Positions 35,278 through 45,900 of a DNA stretch of 64,000 nt are shown piece by piece. Both the position numbers and the translations under genes were made by a program. Below the pieces are notes generated by a model. It saw only the letters and a program-made list of their open reading frames with translations. It had not been told where the DNA came from and did not search any database. Numbering within the stretch: position 1 is the first letter of the stretch; every line of letters begins with the position of its first letter. Origin of the DNA: Streptosporangium sp. NBC_01756 (lineage in GTDB: Bacteria; Actinomycetota; Actinomycetes; Streptosporangiales; Streptosporangiaceae); the NCBI RefSeq assembly GCF_035917975.1, contig NZ_CP109130.1:806001-870000 (forward strand), given 5' to 3'.

Positions 35278-35283
35278 TACAGT
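35278..35283 (+). promoter_or_regulatory. -10 box of the leaderless mazE promoter
   Basis: TACAGT (TANNNT) ends six bases before the ATG at 35290, the same geometry as several other genes here. There is no ribosome binding site. Confidence 0.55.
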
Positions 35284-35289
35284 GAAGAT

Positions 35290-35520
35290 ATGGGCGTGCT
35301 GACTGTTGAAATCGACCCTGACACCGAGAGAGTTCTCTCCGAGCTGACCTCCGACGGCAGGTCCACCACCGATGTGATCCGCGAAGCGATCCACATCGCA
35401 GGACGACTCCGTTGGATGGAGCAGGCACGCACCGACGCGGAGAGGCTGGGCAACGATCCGGACGACCTTGCCGAGATCCGTGCCATCCGGAGGGCTCTCG
35501 GTGACGCCGATGCGTGGTGA
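35290..35520 (+). CDS. Antitoxin of a MazEF-type pair (ribbon-helix-helix)
   Basis: A 76-residue protein, MGVLTVEIDPDTERVLSELT then STTDVIREAIHIAGRLRWME, a ribbon-helix-helix DNA-binding start with an acidic C-terminal tail (DPDDLAEIRAIRRALGDADAW) that would bind the toxin. Its end overlaps the toxin start by 11 bases. It should neutralise the toxin and repress its own promoter together with it. Confidence 0.82.
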   Translation: MGVLTVEIDPDTERVLSELTSDGRSTTDVIREAIHIAGRLRWMEQARTDAERLGNDPDDLAEIRAIRRALGDADAW

Positions 35521-35830
35521 CGTATATCGCCTGCGTGCACCGCGCGACGCGGTCGGTCACGAACAGCGTGGCGAACGGTTCGCCGTGCTATTACAGGCCG
35601 ACTTCCTCTCCATGCTGTCCACGCTGATCGTTGCTCCGACCTCGACCAGCGCGGGACCTGCGATCTTCCGCCCCGAGATCGAGTTGAACGGCAAGGCGAC
35701 CCGGGTGCTGATCGACCAGATCAAGGCCACAGACACGTCCCGCCTGGGCGACTTCGCCGGGCGCCTCTCGTCATACGAACTCGACGAGATCGACAGGGTT
35801 CTTCGCAAAGTTCTGGCCTTGCGCCGATAA
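35510..35830 (+). CDS. MazF/PemK-family endoribonuclease toxin
   Basis: A 106-residue SH3-like toxin. MRGDVYRLRAPRD gives the first strand, GERFAVLLQADFLSMLSTLIVAPTS the core with the conserved Ser-Thr-rich loop, and RVLIDQIKATDTSRLGDFAG the second signature of the PemK/MazF family. The expected product is a sequence-specific mRNA interferase. The ATG at 35510 lies inside the antitoxin gene, so the toxin depends on antitoxin translation. All conserved elements are intact. Confidence 0.87.
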   Translation: MRGDVYRLRAPRDAVGHEQRGERFAVLLQADFLSMLSTLIVAPTSTSAGPAIFRPEIELNGKATRVLIDQIKATDTSRLGDFAGRLSSYELDEIDRVLRKVLALRR

Positions 35831-35935
35831 CGAAGCTCTGGACCCGGCGATCTCTCGAGACCGCCGGATCAGCTTCGAAGCTGAACGCCGTCGTTGGACG
35901 AAAGCCAACAGAGAGATCCGCTTCAAAGATCCGTC

Positions 35936-36322
35936 TCACCGCCGCCCGGCCGCGCATTCGATGCAGGTGCGCGCGGCCGGGCGGGCCCGCAGGCGCTCGA
36001 AGGCGATGGGCCGCCCACAGCTCTCGCACACGCCGTAGGCGTCCTGGCGGAGTCGCTCGAATGTCCGGTCCAGCTCCTCCAGGTGGCCGCGGGCCCTGTC
36101 GAGCTGGGCCTGGAGATGGGCCCGCTCGAACGCGATCGTCGCCCCTTCCGGGTCGTGCTCGTCGTCGTTGGCCACCAACGCCGACGACGCGACGATGTCG
36201 TCCCAGTCGCGTGTCAGCGCCGCGATCTGAACCTCCGTGCTCTCGCGGTCCGTAATCAGCAGGTCCTGAATGGTCGCCCGCTCCGAAGGGGAGAGGACGG
36301 TTCCGGGAAACCGCTCGCTCAT
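35936..36322 (-). CDS. DksA/TraR-family zinc-finger protein
   Basis: 128 residues: a long helical coiled coil (HLQAQLDRARGHLEELDRTF) followed by a C4 zinc finger, CESCGRPIAFERLRARPAARTCIECAAG. Relatives bind RNA polymerase through the secondary channel or act as general stress regulators. The ATG at 36322 is chosen over the upstream one because GGGGGTG precedes it. Confidence 0.87.
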   Translation of the reverse strand: MSERFPGTVLSPSERATIQDLLITDRESTEVQIAALTRDWDDIVASSALVANDDEHDPEGATIAFERAHLQAQLDRARGHLEELDRTFERLRQDAYGVCESCGRPIAFERLRARPAARTCIECAAGRR

Positions 36323-36587
36323 CGGCGTCACCCCCGTTCTGTTTCGCGCCAACATGCTGAGCCGGTGCGGAGCGAAGGGTCAGACGGACGCGCTGATCTG
36401 GGATTTCTTCCAGCTTACGACCCGAAACGGCTCTCCCGAAGCCTCTCTGGGACCAGCCACCGGTACTCCGGCGGTCTCCTCCCCGCAGGGATGGCGTCCC
36501 GGCGCGTGACGCGGCTCACCTTTCCCTGCTCTGCCGTACGGGCCGCCATAGGTGGAGGATCGTCGGTATCCGGATGAGGAGGAACCG

Positions 36588-37667
36588 ATGTCCCAGGAGC
36601 GTGCCGCCGTCATGGTCGAGCACCAGGCGCGCGGCTGTGCCGAGCTCGGCTCACCGCTGTACGCGTTCCTGCTGGAGCGGGTGGCCCGGGACGTCCGCGA
36701 GGGAGGTCCCTGCGCGCAGGCGCTCGCCGGATACGGGGACGCGCCCGGACCCGACGCCGTGGCGCTGCGACTGCTGGGCGGTGTGCACGCCCTCGCCCTC
36801 ACCGGCCGGGCGCCCGACCTGGCCGCCTGCTACCCGAGCACGGGCGGTGTCTTCGACCCGGACCGGCCGGAGCCCTGCTGGCGGGCCTTCCGGGCCGCCG
36901 TCGCCACCGGGATGGAGTGGGTCCGTGACTGGATGACCCGGCCGCCGCAGACCAACGAGGCCGGCCGGGCCAACCTGCTGGTCGCCGGGCTGCTGCGGGC
37001 CTCGCAGACCTGGCCGTTGCCGGTCAGGCTGCTGGAGCTGGGCTCCAGTGCCGGGCTCAACCTGCGCGCCGACCGATTCCGCTACGTCTCCGAGGGCTTC
37101 GCCTGGGGTCCGGCCGGCTCGCCGGTCCTGCTGGAGGACGTCTGGCGGGGTGCCCCGCCCGCCTGGCTGGTGGCGGCGGCCGCCCGGTGGCCGGCCCTGA
37201 CCGTCGTCGAGCGGCGCGGCTGCGACGTGACGCCCATCGACCCGCTGTCCTCCGGCGGGGCGCTGGCTCTGCGGGCCTACGTCTGGCCGGACCAGACCGC
37301 CCGCGCGGCGCGGCTGGAGGGTGCCCTGCGGCTGGCCGAACGGGTGCCGGCCGAGGTCGACGCCGTCGGCGCGGCCGACTTCCTGGCGGGTGTCCGGCCG
37401 GAGCCGGGCACGCTCACCGTGGTCTGGCACTCGATCATGCGCCAGTACGTCCCGGCCGCCGAGTGGGCGCGGGTGGAGCGCGAACTGGACCGGCTCGCGA
37501 CGGCCGCCACGGCGGAGGCGGGCTTCGCCCATGTCTCCTTCGAGCCGCGCAGGGTCGGCGAGCGGCACCGCTTCCGGCTGGCCATACGGCTCGGCAGCGC
37601 GGCTGAGGAGGTCCTGGCGGCGGCGCCTCCGCACGGCCTCCCGGCCCGCGAGGTCACCGCCGCCTGA
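36588..37667 (+). CDS. DUF2332 family protein
   Basis: A 359-residue soluble protein with the family's recognisable blocks: ARDVREGGPCAQALAG, PDLAACYPSTGG, TNEAGRANLLVAGLL, LLELGSSAGLNLRADRFRY (a Rossmann-like, methyltransferase-type glycine motif) and VVWHSIMRQYV. The function is unknown; the LELGSSAGLNL motif suggests S-adenosylmethionine-type binding, which is inference. The start at 36588 has GGAGGA. Complete and monocistronic. Confidence 0.82.
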   Translation: MSQERAAVMVEHQARGCAELGSPLYAFLLERVARDVREGGPCAQALAGYGDAPGPDAVALRLLGGVHALALTGRAPDLAACYPSTGGVFDPDRPEPCWRAFRAAVATGMEWVRDWMTRPPQTNEAGRANLLVAGLLRASQTWPLPVRLLELGSSAGLNLRADRFRYVSEGFAWGPAGSPVLLEDVWRGAPPAWLVAAAARWPALTVVERRGCDVTPIDPLSSGGALALRAYVWPDQTARAARLEGALRLAERVPAEVDAVGAADFLAGVRPEPGTLTVVWHSIMRQYVPAAEWARVERELDRLATAATAEAGFAHVSFEPRRVGERHRFRLAIRLGSAAEEVLAAAPPHGLPAREVTAA

Positions 37668-38040
37668 CAGCAGCCCGCGAGCCGTCCGTGGAACCGGCGC
37701 CGCAGATCATCGGTGAATCATCGTGTGCTTCAGGCGGTGAGGAGTTCGGTTTGCCGGGTGGGCCATGGAGGGTTCCGGCAATACGGGTGGCGGCGATGGT
37801 TCCTTCGGCTTGGGCGCTGCGAAAAATGATGCACAGCGGGTTGGTGGTGATACGGACCCCGACCCCTGCAGCCTTTATCGCAGCGACGGCCATTATCCAT
37901 CTAGCGGGAGAACAGAGCTTAACGGGCATTGCGAGACGGGTATGGGTACCGCTAAGCCATGCGTCGTCGATCTCTCTGCCGGTCATCCTTCCGATGAGCA
38001 CCAGGGCCGAGGTGACGCAGGTCGCCACGGCCGGGTCATA
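37668..38040. other. Region left of the IS630 element with no recognisable gene
   Basis: A reverse-strand frame of about 120 residues (WIMAVAAIKAAGVGVRITTN) and forward frames exist, but none has a ribosome binding site, family similarity or convincing codon bias. GC content is lower than in flanking genes. It may be the remnant of a gene damaged before or by the insertion. The TA at 38039-38040 is the left copy of the IS target duplication. Confidence 0.45.
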
Positions 38041-39160
38041 CTGAGCCGATCGTAAGTTTTGGGACTATCGGTGTTACGGGCTGATGTAGGCCAGATGCGG
38101 GTCGGCGAAGAAGGCCCGGACGATGTCGGGACGCTTTTGCAGCCGGCGCATGCTGCGGTGCATGGCCGCGGCCAGCTCGTGCTCATCGGCGACCGCCTGG
38201 CGCGCCACCCGGGCCTTGACGTTTTGGTTGATCCACTCACCGGGGTTGAGCTCCGGCGCATACGCGGGCAAGAAGACCAAACGCAGCCGCCCGCCGGTAC
38301 GCGCGACGAAATCACCGACCGCTCGGGCGGTATGGATCGACGAGCCGTCGACGATCAAAACGATCGGCCCGGTGATGGTGCGCAGCAGCTGCGCGCAGAA
38401 CCCGAGGAACGCCCACCGGTCCATCGCGCCGTGTCCCAGCCGGTAGCACAGCGTGCCGTCGGCCCTTACCGCCGAGAACATCTTCACCGACCGGCGGCCC
38501 GCCCCGGCCGACACGACCGGGGTCTGCCCCACTAGCCCCCTGGTGGTGCCGCAGCGGTGATCGACACGCATGCTCATCTCGTCGGCGAACACCACCACCG
38601 CTCCCCGCGCGCAGGCCTGGCGGCAGATCGCGGGGAAGGCCACCGTCGTCCACTCGGTGATGGCCGCCGGATCACGCCGCAGCGCGGCGTAGGCCGGACA
38701 CTGTGGCGACAGGCCCAGCCCGCGCAGCAGCCGTCCGGCCGCCACCACCGACAGGCCGATCCCGAACCAGGCCGCGATCACCATCGCCACCAGCGCCCGC
38801 GTCCACAGCACAACGGCCGTGCCCAGCACCTGACGGGGGTGACGTCACGGACCACCGCCTTAATGGTCTGTTCCTGGCCGGGGGTGAGCCGCCGTGGCCT
38901 GCCCGGAGCCTTCTTGATCCGCAGCGCCTCGGTGCCGCCCGATCGCGCCTGGCGTTTCCACCGAAACACCGATTCGCGGCCTACTCCCAGCGCATCAGCC
39001 ACCCGATCCGGTGACATGCCCTGTTCCAGCAACCGGAGGGCAAAGACTTCTCCTCGAACGTCGCTCTGCGACCTTTTCTGGCCATACTCCAAGCATGTCC
39101 CCGCCAGAACTCGATCTCCCACCGCCACCCAACACGTACCAAAACTTATGATCGACTCAG
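38041..39160 (-). mobile_element. IS630-family insertion sequence, 1120 bp
   Basis: Terminal inverted repeats lie at 38041-38065 and 39136-39160, with 22 of 25 bases matching (shared core TAAGTTTTGG). TA flanks both ends (38039-38040 and 39161-39162), the target duplication expected for IS630/Tc1-mariner elements. It encodes one transposase in two frames on the reverse strand. Confidence 0.92.
38074..39128 (-). CDS. IS630 transposase in two frames (OrfA and OrfB), possibly frameshift-fused
   Basis: OrfA (39128-38778) contains the helix-turn-helix region VADALGVGRESVFRWKRQ; OrfB (38829-38074) carries the DDE catalytic domain: VVFADEMS, VLIVDGSS and LPAYAPELNPGEWINQNVK. At 38835-38839 the run ACCCCCG allows a -1 slip that would fuse DVTP to RQVLGTAVVLW. 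A second problem may exist at the start: another frame from the ATG at 39085 reads MARKGRRATFEEK and would continue into VFALRLLEQG after one lost base near 39046-39054. If so, OrfA is broken and the element is dead. Confidence 0.82.
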
Positions 39161-39227
39161 TAGCACCGAAAAGCCCCGCGCCTGACTCGAATACCGGGCT
39201 CTCGTGGTCATGTAATTTCGAATACCT

Positions 39228-39827
39228 TCAGGAACTCCAAGCTTCGGCGGGAACACAATAAAGGGTCCGGGTTGACGCAAACCATTCACGGTCGAGGAAA
39301 CGCCCAGTGATCCGCCCGACCATGCAGAGAAGGAGGTGGAGTTCTTGTGTGCTGGACATGTCGTCCTCCAACTCAAGCCCCTCCGCATACACCGCGTACT
39401 CGGGTACACTCACCGGCGCGCCATCGATGTAGGGCGGATCGATTTCATTGACGAGCGCACCGTCCTGATACAGGTACAGGTGGTCGAGCTCAGTCAGTCC
39501 TCCGTTGTAATACACGGTGAGCAGTCGTCGTCCTCCCGCGCTGAGCGCCTTCGCCTCCGTAGTCGTATGAAAGGCGCTGAGCCAGAGGATGTGAGTCCAG
39601 CCGGGCGTGTGGGACCCGATCCAGATGACCTCGTCGTCCAAAGACTGCTCGTACCTGGTCATCGCCTCGGCGAAGCCGCACTCCACGCGCGAGCCCGGAT
39701 CCACCTGCAACCGCCGCGCCAACTCCTCCGGGTCGTCGCCCTCGACCCATATCCCGGCGAACCCACTGCGCAGCCCAAATTCCCGCAAGAGGTCCCACTG
39801 ACTCTCTGAGGGCAGCAACCCAACCAT
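39228..39827 (-). CDS. Acidic protein of unknown function, possible immunity protein
   Basis: 199 residues from the ATG at 39827. It is strongly acidic (IWVEGDDPEELARRLQVDPG, YAEGLELEDDMSS) with several tryptophans (IWIGSHTPGWTHILWLSAFH), a pattern also seen in DUF6461-like actinobacterial proteins. It is the first gene downstream of the giant NucA/NucB-type protein on the same strand, where polymorphic toxins often carry an immunity gene, and an acidic protein could block a DNase. A clear hairpin between the two genes argues against simple co-transcription. The function is not established. Confidence 0.6.
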   Translation of the reverse strand: MVGLLPSESQWDLLREFGLRSGFAGIWVEGDDPEELARRLQVDPGSRVECGFAEAMTRYEQSLDDEVIWIGSHTPGWTHILWLSAFHTTTEAKALSAGGRRLLTVYYNGGLTELDHLYLYQDGALVNEIDPPYIDGAPVSVPEYAVYAEGLELEDDMSSTQELHLLLCMVGRITGRFLDREWFASTRTLYCVPAEAWSS

Positions 39828-39878
39828 GTCGCCATCGCATTCTCCGCCGACTCGACGGGTGCCTTGAGAAGGGAAACG

Positions 39879-39911
39879 TGTGGTTGCCAGGCCGATCGCT
39901 TGGCAACCACA
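39879..39911 (-). terminator. Hairpin terminator after the giant DNase gene
   Basis: Perfect 11-bp stem TGTGGTTGCCA/TGGCAACCACA (39879-39889 and 39901-39911) around an 11-base loop. It lies 39 bases after the stop codon of the giant gene. On the reverse strand it is followed by CGTTTCCC. Confidence 0.75.
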
Positions 39912-39949
39912 CATCAATATACTGCGCGCAGCGGCGGACTATGTGCCGG

Positions 39950-42900
39950 TTATGGCACGATCATCATCCAGAACGGACTGTCCTCCACCTTGTCGCCGAC
40001 CTCGTCGGGAGTGAGGCGATACTGGGAGTAGAAGCTGGAGAGAGTGCCGCCGTGGCTCCGGTTCTGATGCAGATCGATGCCCCGTACCGAGTAATTCAAC
40101 TTGTCCTTCGCTGCTCCTTGCTTGGTGGTCGCGTACGGATATTCATCGCAGTCGTAGACGCCAGCGTAGTTGTCCTTGAACTTACTCTCGTATTCGTAGT
40201 ACTTGCAGTAGTTCGTCCCTGTGGATTTGCGCCAGAACTCCTGCTCGGGCGTGCCGAAGTCCGACCAGAACTGATGCTTGGAGAAGATCGCGCGATTGGC
40301 CTTTTCGTCAGCGTTGGTACCTCGGTACAGCGGCTGGCCTTCTGGGGTGTTCGGCGCCGCCGCCCAGTTGCCGGGAATCGCCTTGGATATCATGGCGCCG
40401 ACTGGTTTCTTCGTCGGCGGATACTCGGGGTCCCGCGACGCCGTAGTGTCGCCCAGCCGCAAGGGGGGGAACGTCTTAATGTTCTTGGAGGGATCCATCG
40501 CATCCTCGATGTGCTCGATGACCTCGACGAAGTTTCGGTTCCTGCTCTTGGACATGGTCCAGACCCGATGCGCTCGGGTGTTGACACATCCTCCGGTGTG
40601 GTCCGGGACGCCGTCGTTGACGTTGTCAGACTTCCCCAGCGTCTGCCAGTCACAGCGAAAGTTCGGGGCCCACACGGTGTCGGCCGCGGGCGGCGGGTCC
40701 CCGTTCCGGTATACGCCGACGCGCTTCCCCTCCCGGTCGAGGACGTCCTGCGACCATAGACGCCCTATGTAGCCGACACCTCCAATCGACGTGATGAGCG
40801 GCTTGATGGTGCACACCGCGTTCTTCTTGGCCGCGTCGGGATAACCCCGGACCATGACGGCGACGTGACTCGTCGCCTCCCAGCTCGAGATCGACTTGAG
40901 GTGGTCGCTGTCTCCCTCGAGCGCGCACCGAGACGAGGTTTCCGACGAAACCGTAAGGTCGAAGCCGACGTTCATCTGCTGAAGCCCTCGGTCGAACCTG
41001 GTCTGCCTCACTCCGTCCTGGAAGATCCCGAAGTCCTGGAGCCGTACGAACGCCTTGACATGCTGCGGCTTCGTGGTGCCATCGCCGCTGACAACTCCGT
41101 CTCCGGCGGCGTTGCCCAGATAACTGTGCATGACCCAGGTGGCGCGGAACCGGAAGATCATGTCATCGGTCAGAGAATCGATCGCCACATCCGCCAACTT
41201 CGCCGCGATGCGGATGACCGGATGCCTTCCACCCTTTTTGATCTTCTTGGTGGTGTCGTCGTCTTCCTGGTACGCGCCGATGGTGTAGTAGGACGACCAA
41301 CAGGACGAGTACGGGCGCTCCTGGATACGGGCCTTCTCGGGCTTGCCATAGACAGGAGGTGAGTTGTAGCAGGTCTCCAGTGATATGTGATCATTGTTGA
41401 AGTTGGAGACGGCCGTGCTGGCCTTCGGCGTGGACGTACCGGGCGGTGCGAGCTGTCCTGAAGAACTCTCGGTCACGGCGTTCACGCCGGTGAAGAGGGC
41501 AGCGACATCGCTAGCCGTCAGTGACCGCTGATAGAGCTGCACCTCGTCGAGGCCGCCCTGCATCCGGGTGCCCAAAGTCATTACGGAGTCGGCATGCCAT
41601 GGGGATACCGCGAGGCGCTCTGACTTGACCAGGACTCCGTTGAGGTACAGCGTCGTGGTCTTGGCCGTGGTGTCGTACACGCCGGCAAGGTGGAACCATT
41701 CGTTGACCGGTGGTTCGACGTCGGAGAGCACGCCTTCGGTCGTCGCGTCGGCGGTGTCGGCGCTGGCGAGGGTGAACACCAGCCCGCGGTCCGGGGTGTT
41801 TCCTAGCCGGAAGGGCGCCTGGTGGGTGCCCTTCTGCTCGACGACGGTGTAGTCGCCGTCCTTGTCGTTCCACCGTAGCCAGGCGGCGACGGTGAAGCTC
41901 TGGTCGGTGCGGATCACCGGGCCGGTGGTCTGGGCGAGCGGTTCCTCGCCCGGCTGGGCGACGTCGATGGTGAGCTGCTGCCAGTCCGACCAGGCCGAAG
42001 ACAGTTGGCCGGCGATGGCGCGGGCGCGCCAGCGCACCTTCCAGTCATCGGTCAGCTTGCCTGCCGGTACGGCGATGCCGGCTTGGGTGCCGGAGGCGAC
42101 GTTGTCCAGGGCGCCGGTCCAGATCTGGCCGGTGCCCTGGCCTTGGGGTGCGGCGGGGTCGTGCTCGAGTTCGTACTCGGCCCGCAGGGTGCCGCCGGCC
42201 GGGTCGCTCACCTGTGCCAGCAGGGTGGGGGTGAGGGTGGAGGTGACGGTGGTGCCGTTCACCACGGCCGAGGGGGTGACCTGCAGCGCGCCCACGGCCG
42301 GCTCGGAGATCGGGCCGGGTACGTCGATGGTGGCGTTCTGCCAGGCCGACCACGCCGAGGTGGTCGATGCGGCGGTGTTGGCCGCGCGGGCCCGCCAGCG
42401 CACCTTCCACCCGTCGGTCAGCTTCCCGGCCGGGACAGCCGCTGTGGCCTGGGCGCCGGAGGTGACGGCGGCGGAGGCGGCGGCCCAGATCTGGCCGGTG
42501 CCCTGCTCGGTGGCGGTGGGGTCGTGCTCGATCTCGAACTGACCGGTCAGGGTGCCGCCGACAGTGTCGGCGACGGTGGCGGCCAGTTGCGGGGTCAGCG
42601 AGGTGACCGTGGTGACGCCGGACACGTCCTGGGCCGGGGTGACGGTCAGGGCGCTGATCGCCGGGGCCGAGGCCGGGCCGGTGGTGGTGACGGTCAGCTT
42701 GGGCGGGGTGGTGAAGTCGGTGTCCTCAGAAGCGGTGAACGTCCGGTAGTTGTTGACGTTGGTCTCGGTCGGCGACTGCAGTACCAGGCCGTGGTTGGCC
42801 GCGCCGGTCGCCCAGTCCTGGGCGATGCCGGTGACGTTCCAGTCCATCGAGCCGGGCCAGGTGGCGCAGTCCTGGTTGATGGCCGCTTTGTTGATCTGGG

Positions 42901-45900
42901 CGTCCTCGGTGGTGGAGGCCGGCTTGTTGGTCCAGGACAGGTTGTTCTCATCCCACGCGCCGGTCAGCCGGCGCACCTGGATGCCGGCGCCGACTGCGGC
43001 GCCGCAGCTGGGCGCGTCGACGTTGTTCAGCGACAGCTTGGCGCCGCTCACCGTGGCGCCGGTCAGGGCGGTGGTGTCGAAGCGCAGGTGCACCCGGTAC
43101 TTCATGCTGCCGGTTTGGGTGCCGGCCATCATGAACGCGCCGGTCGGGTTGGTCGGCAAGTCGACGTTGCTAGAGACCTCCACGTCGTTGTTGAACGGCA
43201 GCGTGGTGGTCGGATCCACCCGCACCGGATACTTCGTGGCCGGGTCGGACAGGAACGCGTGGTCGGGCTTGAGCACCAGCTCGGTCCGGCCGTCGGTGGT
43301 CACCACGTCGGTGGCGATTTTGGCGTGCCGGGCCTGCGGCAGGCGGCCCTTGGCCAGGCGAGCTCCGGCGGAGGCGTCCCACATCACCGGCTGCGGCGCC
43401 GACGCCACCAGCTCCGTACCCTTGCCGGTTGTACCGGCCTTGGTGCCGGTGAGCAACAGCCGCCCGCCCTTGCCCTCGGACAGGGTCAGGCCGCCGGTCT
43501 CCACCCCGATCCGCAGCTCCAGGGGTTTAGCGGGCCGCTCGCGCAGCACCACATCATGCCGGAACCCGGTCGGCAGCGCGGTGACCACCAGGTCCGCGCC
43601 CTTGCCGGCCGCGTCGGTGTAAGTGGCCACGTTGCCCTTGACCGTCGGCTTGGGCAGTACGGCCGGCCAGGTCAGCGCGTACCGCCGCCCGTCAGTGGTC
43701 ATCTTCACGAAGGCGGCGCCGCCACCGTTGGAGACTTCCAGGTCGACGTCGGAGTCGATCGCCTTGGGCTTGAGCACCCCGCCCTGCTCCGCCAGGGAGG
43801 TGTCGATTGCCGCCCACTTACCATTCTGCTTGGTCCGCACCGGCCCCGCGGCGATCTCCGTCTTGAACGTCTTCCCATCCGGCTGGGCATAGGTGACGCT
43901 GGTCGCGGTGGTCCGGTCGGCCACCTCGACCGCCTTACCCTGCCGGACCGCCTCCCGGGAAGCGGCCGCCTGCGCGGGCGTGTTCGACACCGCGCTTCCG
44001 GTCTTCCCGGGGATCCACGCCGCCGTGTCGTTCAGCGTCGCGTCGTGACCTTGTCCCGACGAGTCGGCAGTCGTACGGCCGTTTCCTTCATCGAAGGTCC
44101 AGCGGCCCGCCGACTGCATAACCGTGGTGAACGACCAGGAGTACGGGACCATGGTGTTCTCCCACGAGTCCATCGCACCCGACACCTCGACGGTGTACGT
44201 GGTTCCCGCCTTCAGCGCCTGCTCGGGGTCGAAGGTCAGCACCGTTTCCGTGCTGTCATATGCCAGTGTTCCCGCGGCCTGCGTGCCTGCAGCGTCCTTG
44301 ATGATCGCCTGAGCTTCACCTACCGGCTCCGAGAAGGTGATTTTCACCGAGGCGTCCAGCGGTACGTCGACTGCGCCGCTTTCCGGCTCGACTGCGATCA
44401 CCCGCGGAGCGCCGGTGTCTTCACCGTCGCCGGTACCTCCGATGCCAGTCTCATCGAAGTCGAGTTTGTCCGTGCCGATCTGGTATTCCTGGCCGTCACG
44501 CTGCCCGGCGATACGGGCGGCCACCTCCTTGGTGATCGTGATGTCCTCATCGAGCCCGAGCGGCTGATACATCGACATGGCGGCGGCTTCCTCGTACTCA
44601 GGAAGATGCGTTAGCTCTGTACCGGTCAGCATCACGACTTCCTCCATGGGCGGCTCCGGCCGCGGTTCTTCGTATTTGACGAAGAGGTGCGGGGGGTGGC
44701 CGTCGAAGTCGGTGTAGTTGGCCGAGCGGAACTCGCGCCAGTTGATGACGCCGCCCTCCTGTAGGGCGCCGACCCGGAGGCCGTAGTTGGGCTGGCCGTT
44801 GGACCAGTCCCGGACGATGTCCTCGATGGTGTAGTACACATCGCGGGAAGTCAGATCGCCTGAGCAGTGGTCGCCGACGGCGCTGCCCTTGACTCCCTGG
44901 CCGCTGGTGGTCACCGTAGGCTGGTTGCTCCAGCTCAGCGAGTTGACCGACCAGTTGCTGGTGATGCGGCGCACGACGATGTCGCCCTTCGCGTCGCCGC
45001 ACGCATGGGAGCGGTAGTTCCACGGCCGCAGGTCGGCGTTGAGGATCGGCTTGCCCATGAACGGGGCGCCGGTCAGATCGAAGCGCAGGTAGCTGCGCCA
45101 GATCGTGCTCGGATCGTTGGTGTCGCCGTTGGAGATGGCGTTGCCGCCGTTGCCCACCAGCAGCTTATACATGCTCTGGTTGGGGCCGCCCGTACCCCAG
45201 GTCTTGTTGTTGATGAACGTGTCGTCGGGGTAACCGCCGCCGTACCAGTCCGTACCATCTGCGGCCAAGGTGACCGGGTAGGTGACCTGCGGGTCGGCGA
45301 GGAAGCCCGCGTCCGGCGACAGCACCAGCGCCGGTCCGTCCTTCTTCTGCTCCACAGCGGTCTTCGCCGTGCCGATACGGCCGGATCCCGGGGCCTCGGC
45401 CGCCGTCGCGTCCAGCATCCGCACCGTGGCCAGCTCGGTGACCGGCTTGTCGTCGGCCAGCACGGCCGCCGTCCCAGAGGAGGTCTTGCCGTAGCTCATC
45501 CCGGAGGGCAGATCTGCGGAGATCGGCAGCGTCAGCTGTCTGCTGGGCCGTTCCCGGATCACGATCTCCCGGTGGAACCCGGTGGGGGTCACGGTGACGA
45601 CCATGTCGACGCCACGGCCGTAGGCGGACTCGTAGACCGCCTTGTTGCCCGATAGTTTCGGAGCGGGAAGCGCGTTCAGGGCAGCGATCTCTACCTTGCC
45701 GGCCTTGCCCTTGTTCACCCCCAGCGACTCGCCCTTGGCTGTCAGCAGTGTGGTGTCCCCGCCGTCGGACAGGCTGATGTCCAGCTTGGCCGCTCGGGGT
45801 TTGACGACGCCGTTCTCCGCGACCAGCGTCGTGTCGACCGCTTTCCAGGCGCCGTCCCGCTTGACGCGGACGGGCTGGCTGTAGACGTAGGTGCCCAGCG

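Noticed and set aside
37688-38044. 118-residue plus-strand gene left of the IS630 element
   Set aside because: No ribosome binding site or similarity, and the frame enters the IS end. Treated as unassigned sequence.
42005-44614. 869-residue open frame on the plus strand opposite the giant DNase gene
   Set aside because: Its composition is typical of antisense frames in high-GC DNA (Gly, Arg, Val-rich, no domain), while the reverse strand carries clear LamG, DNRLRE and repeat motifs.
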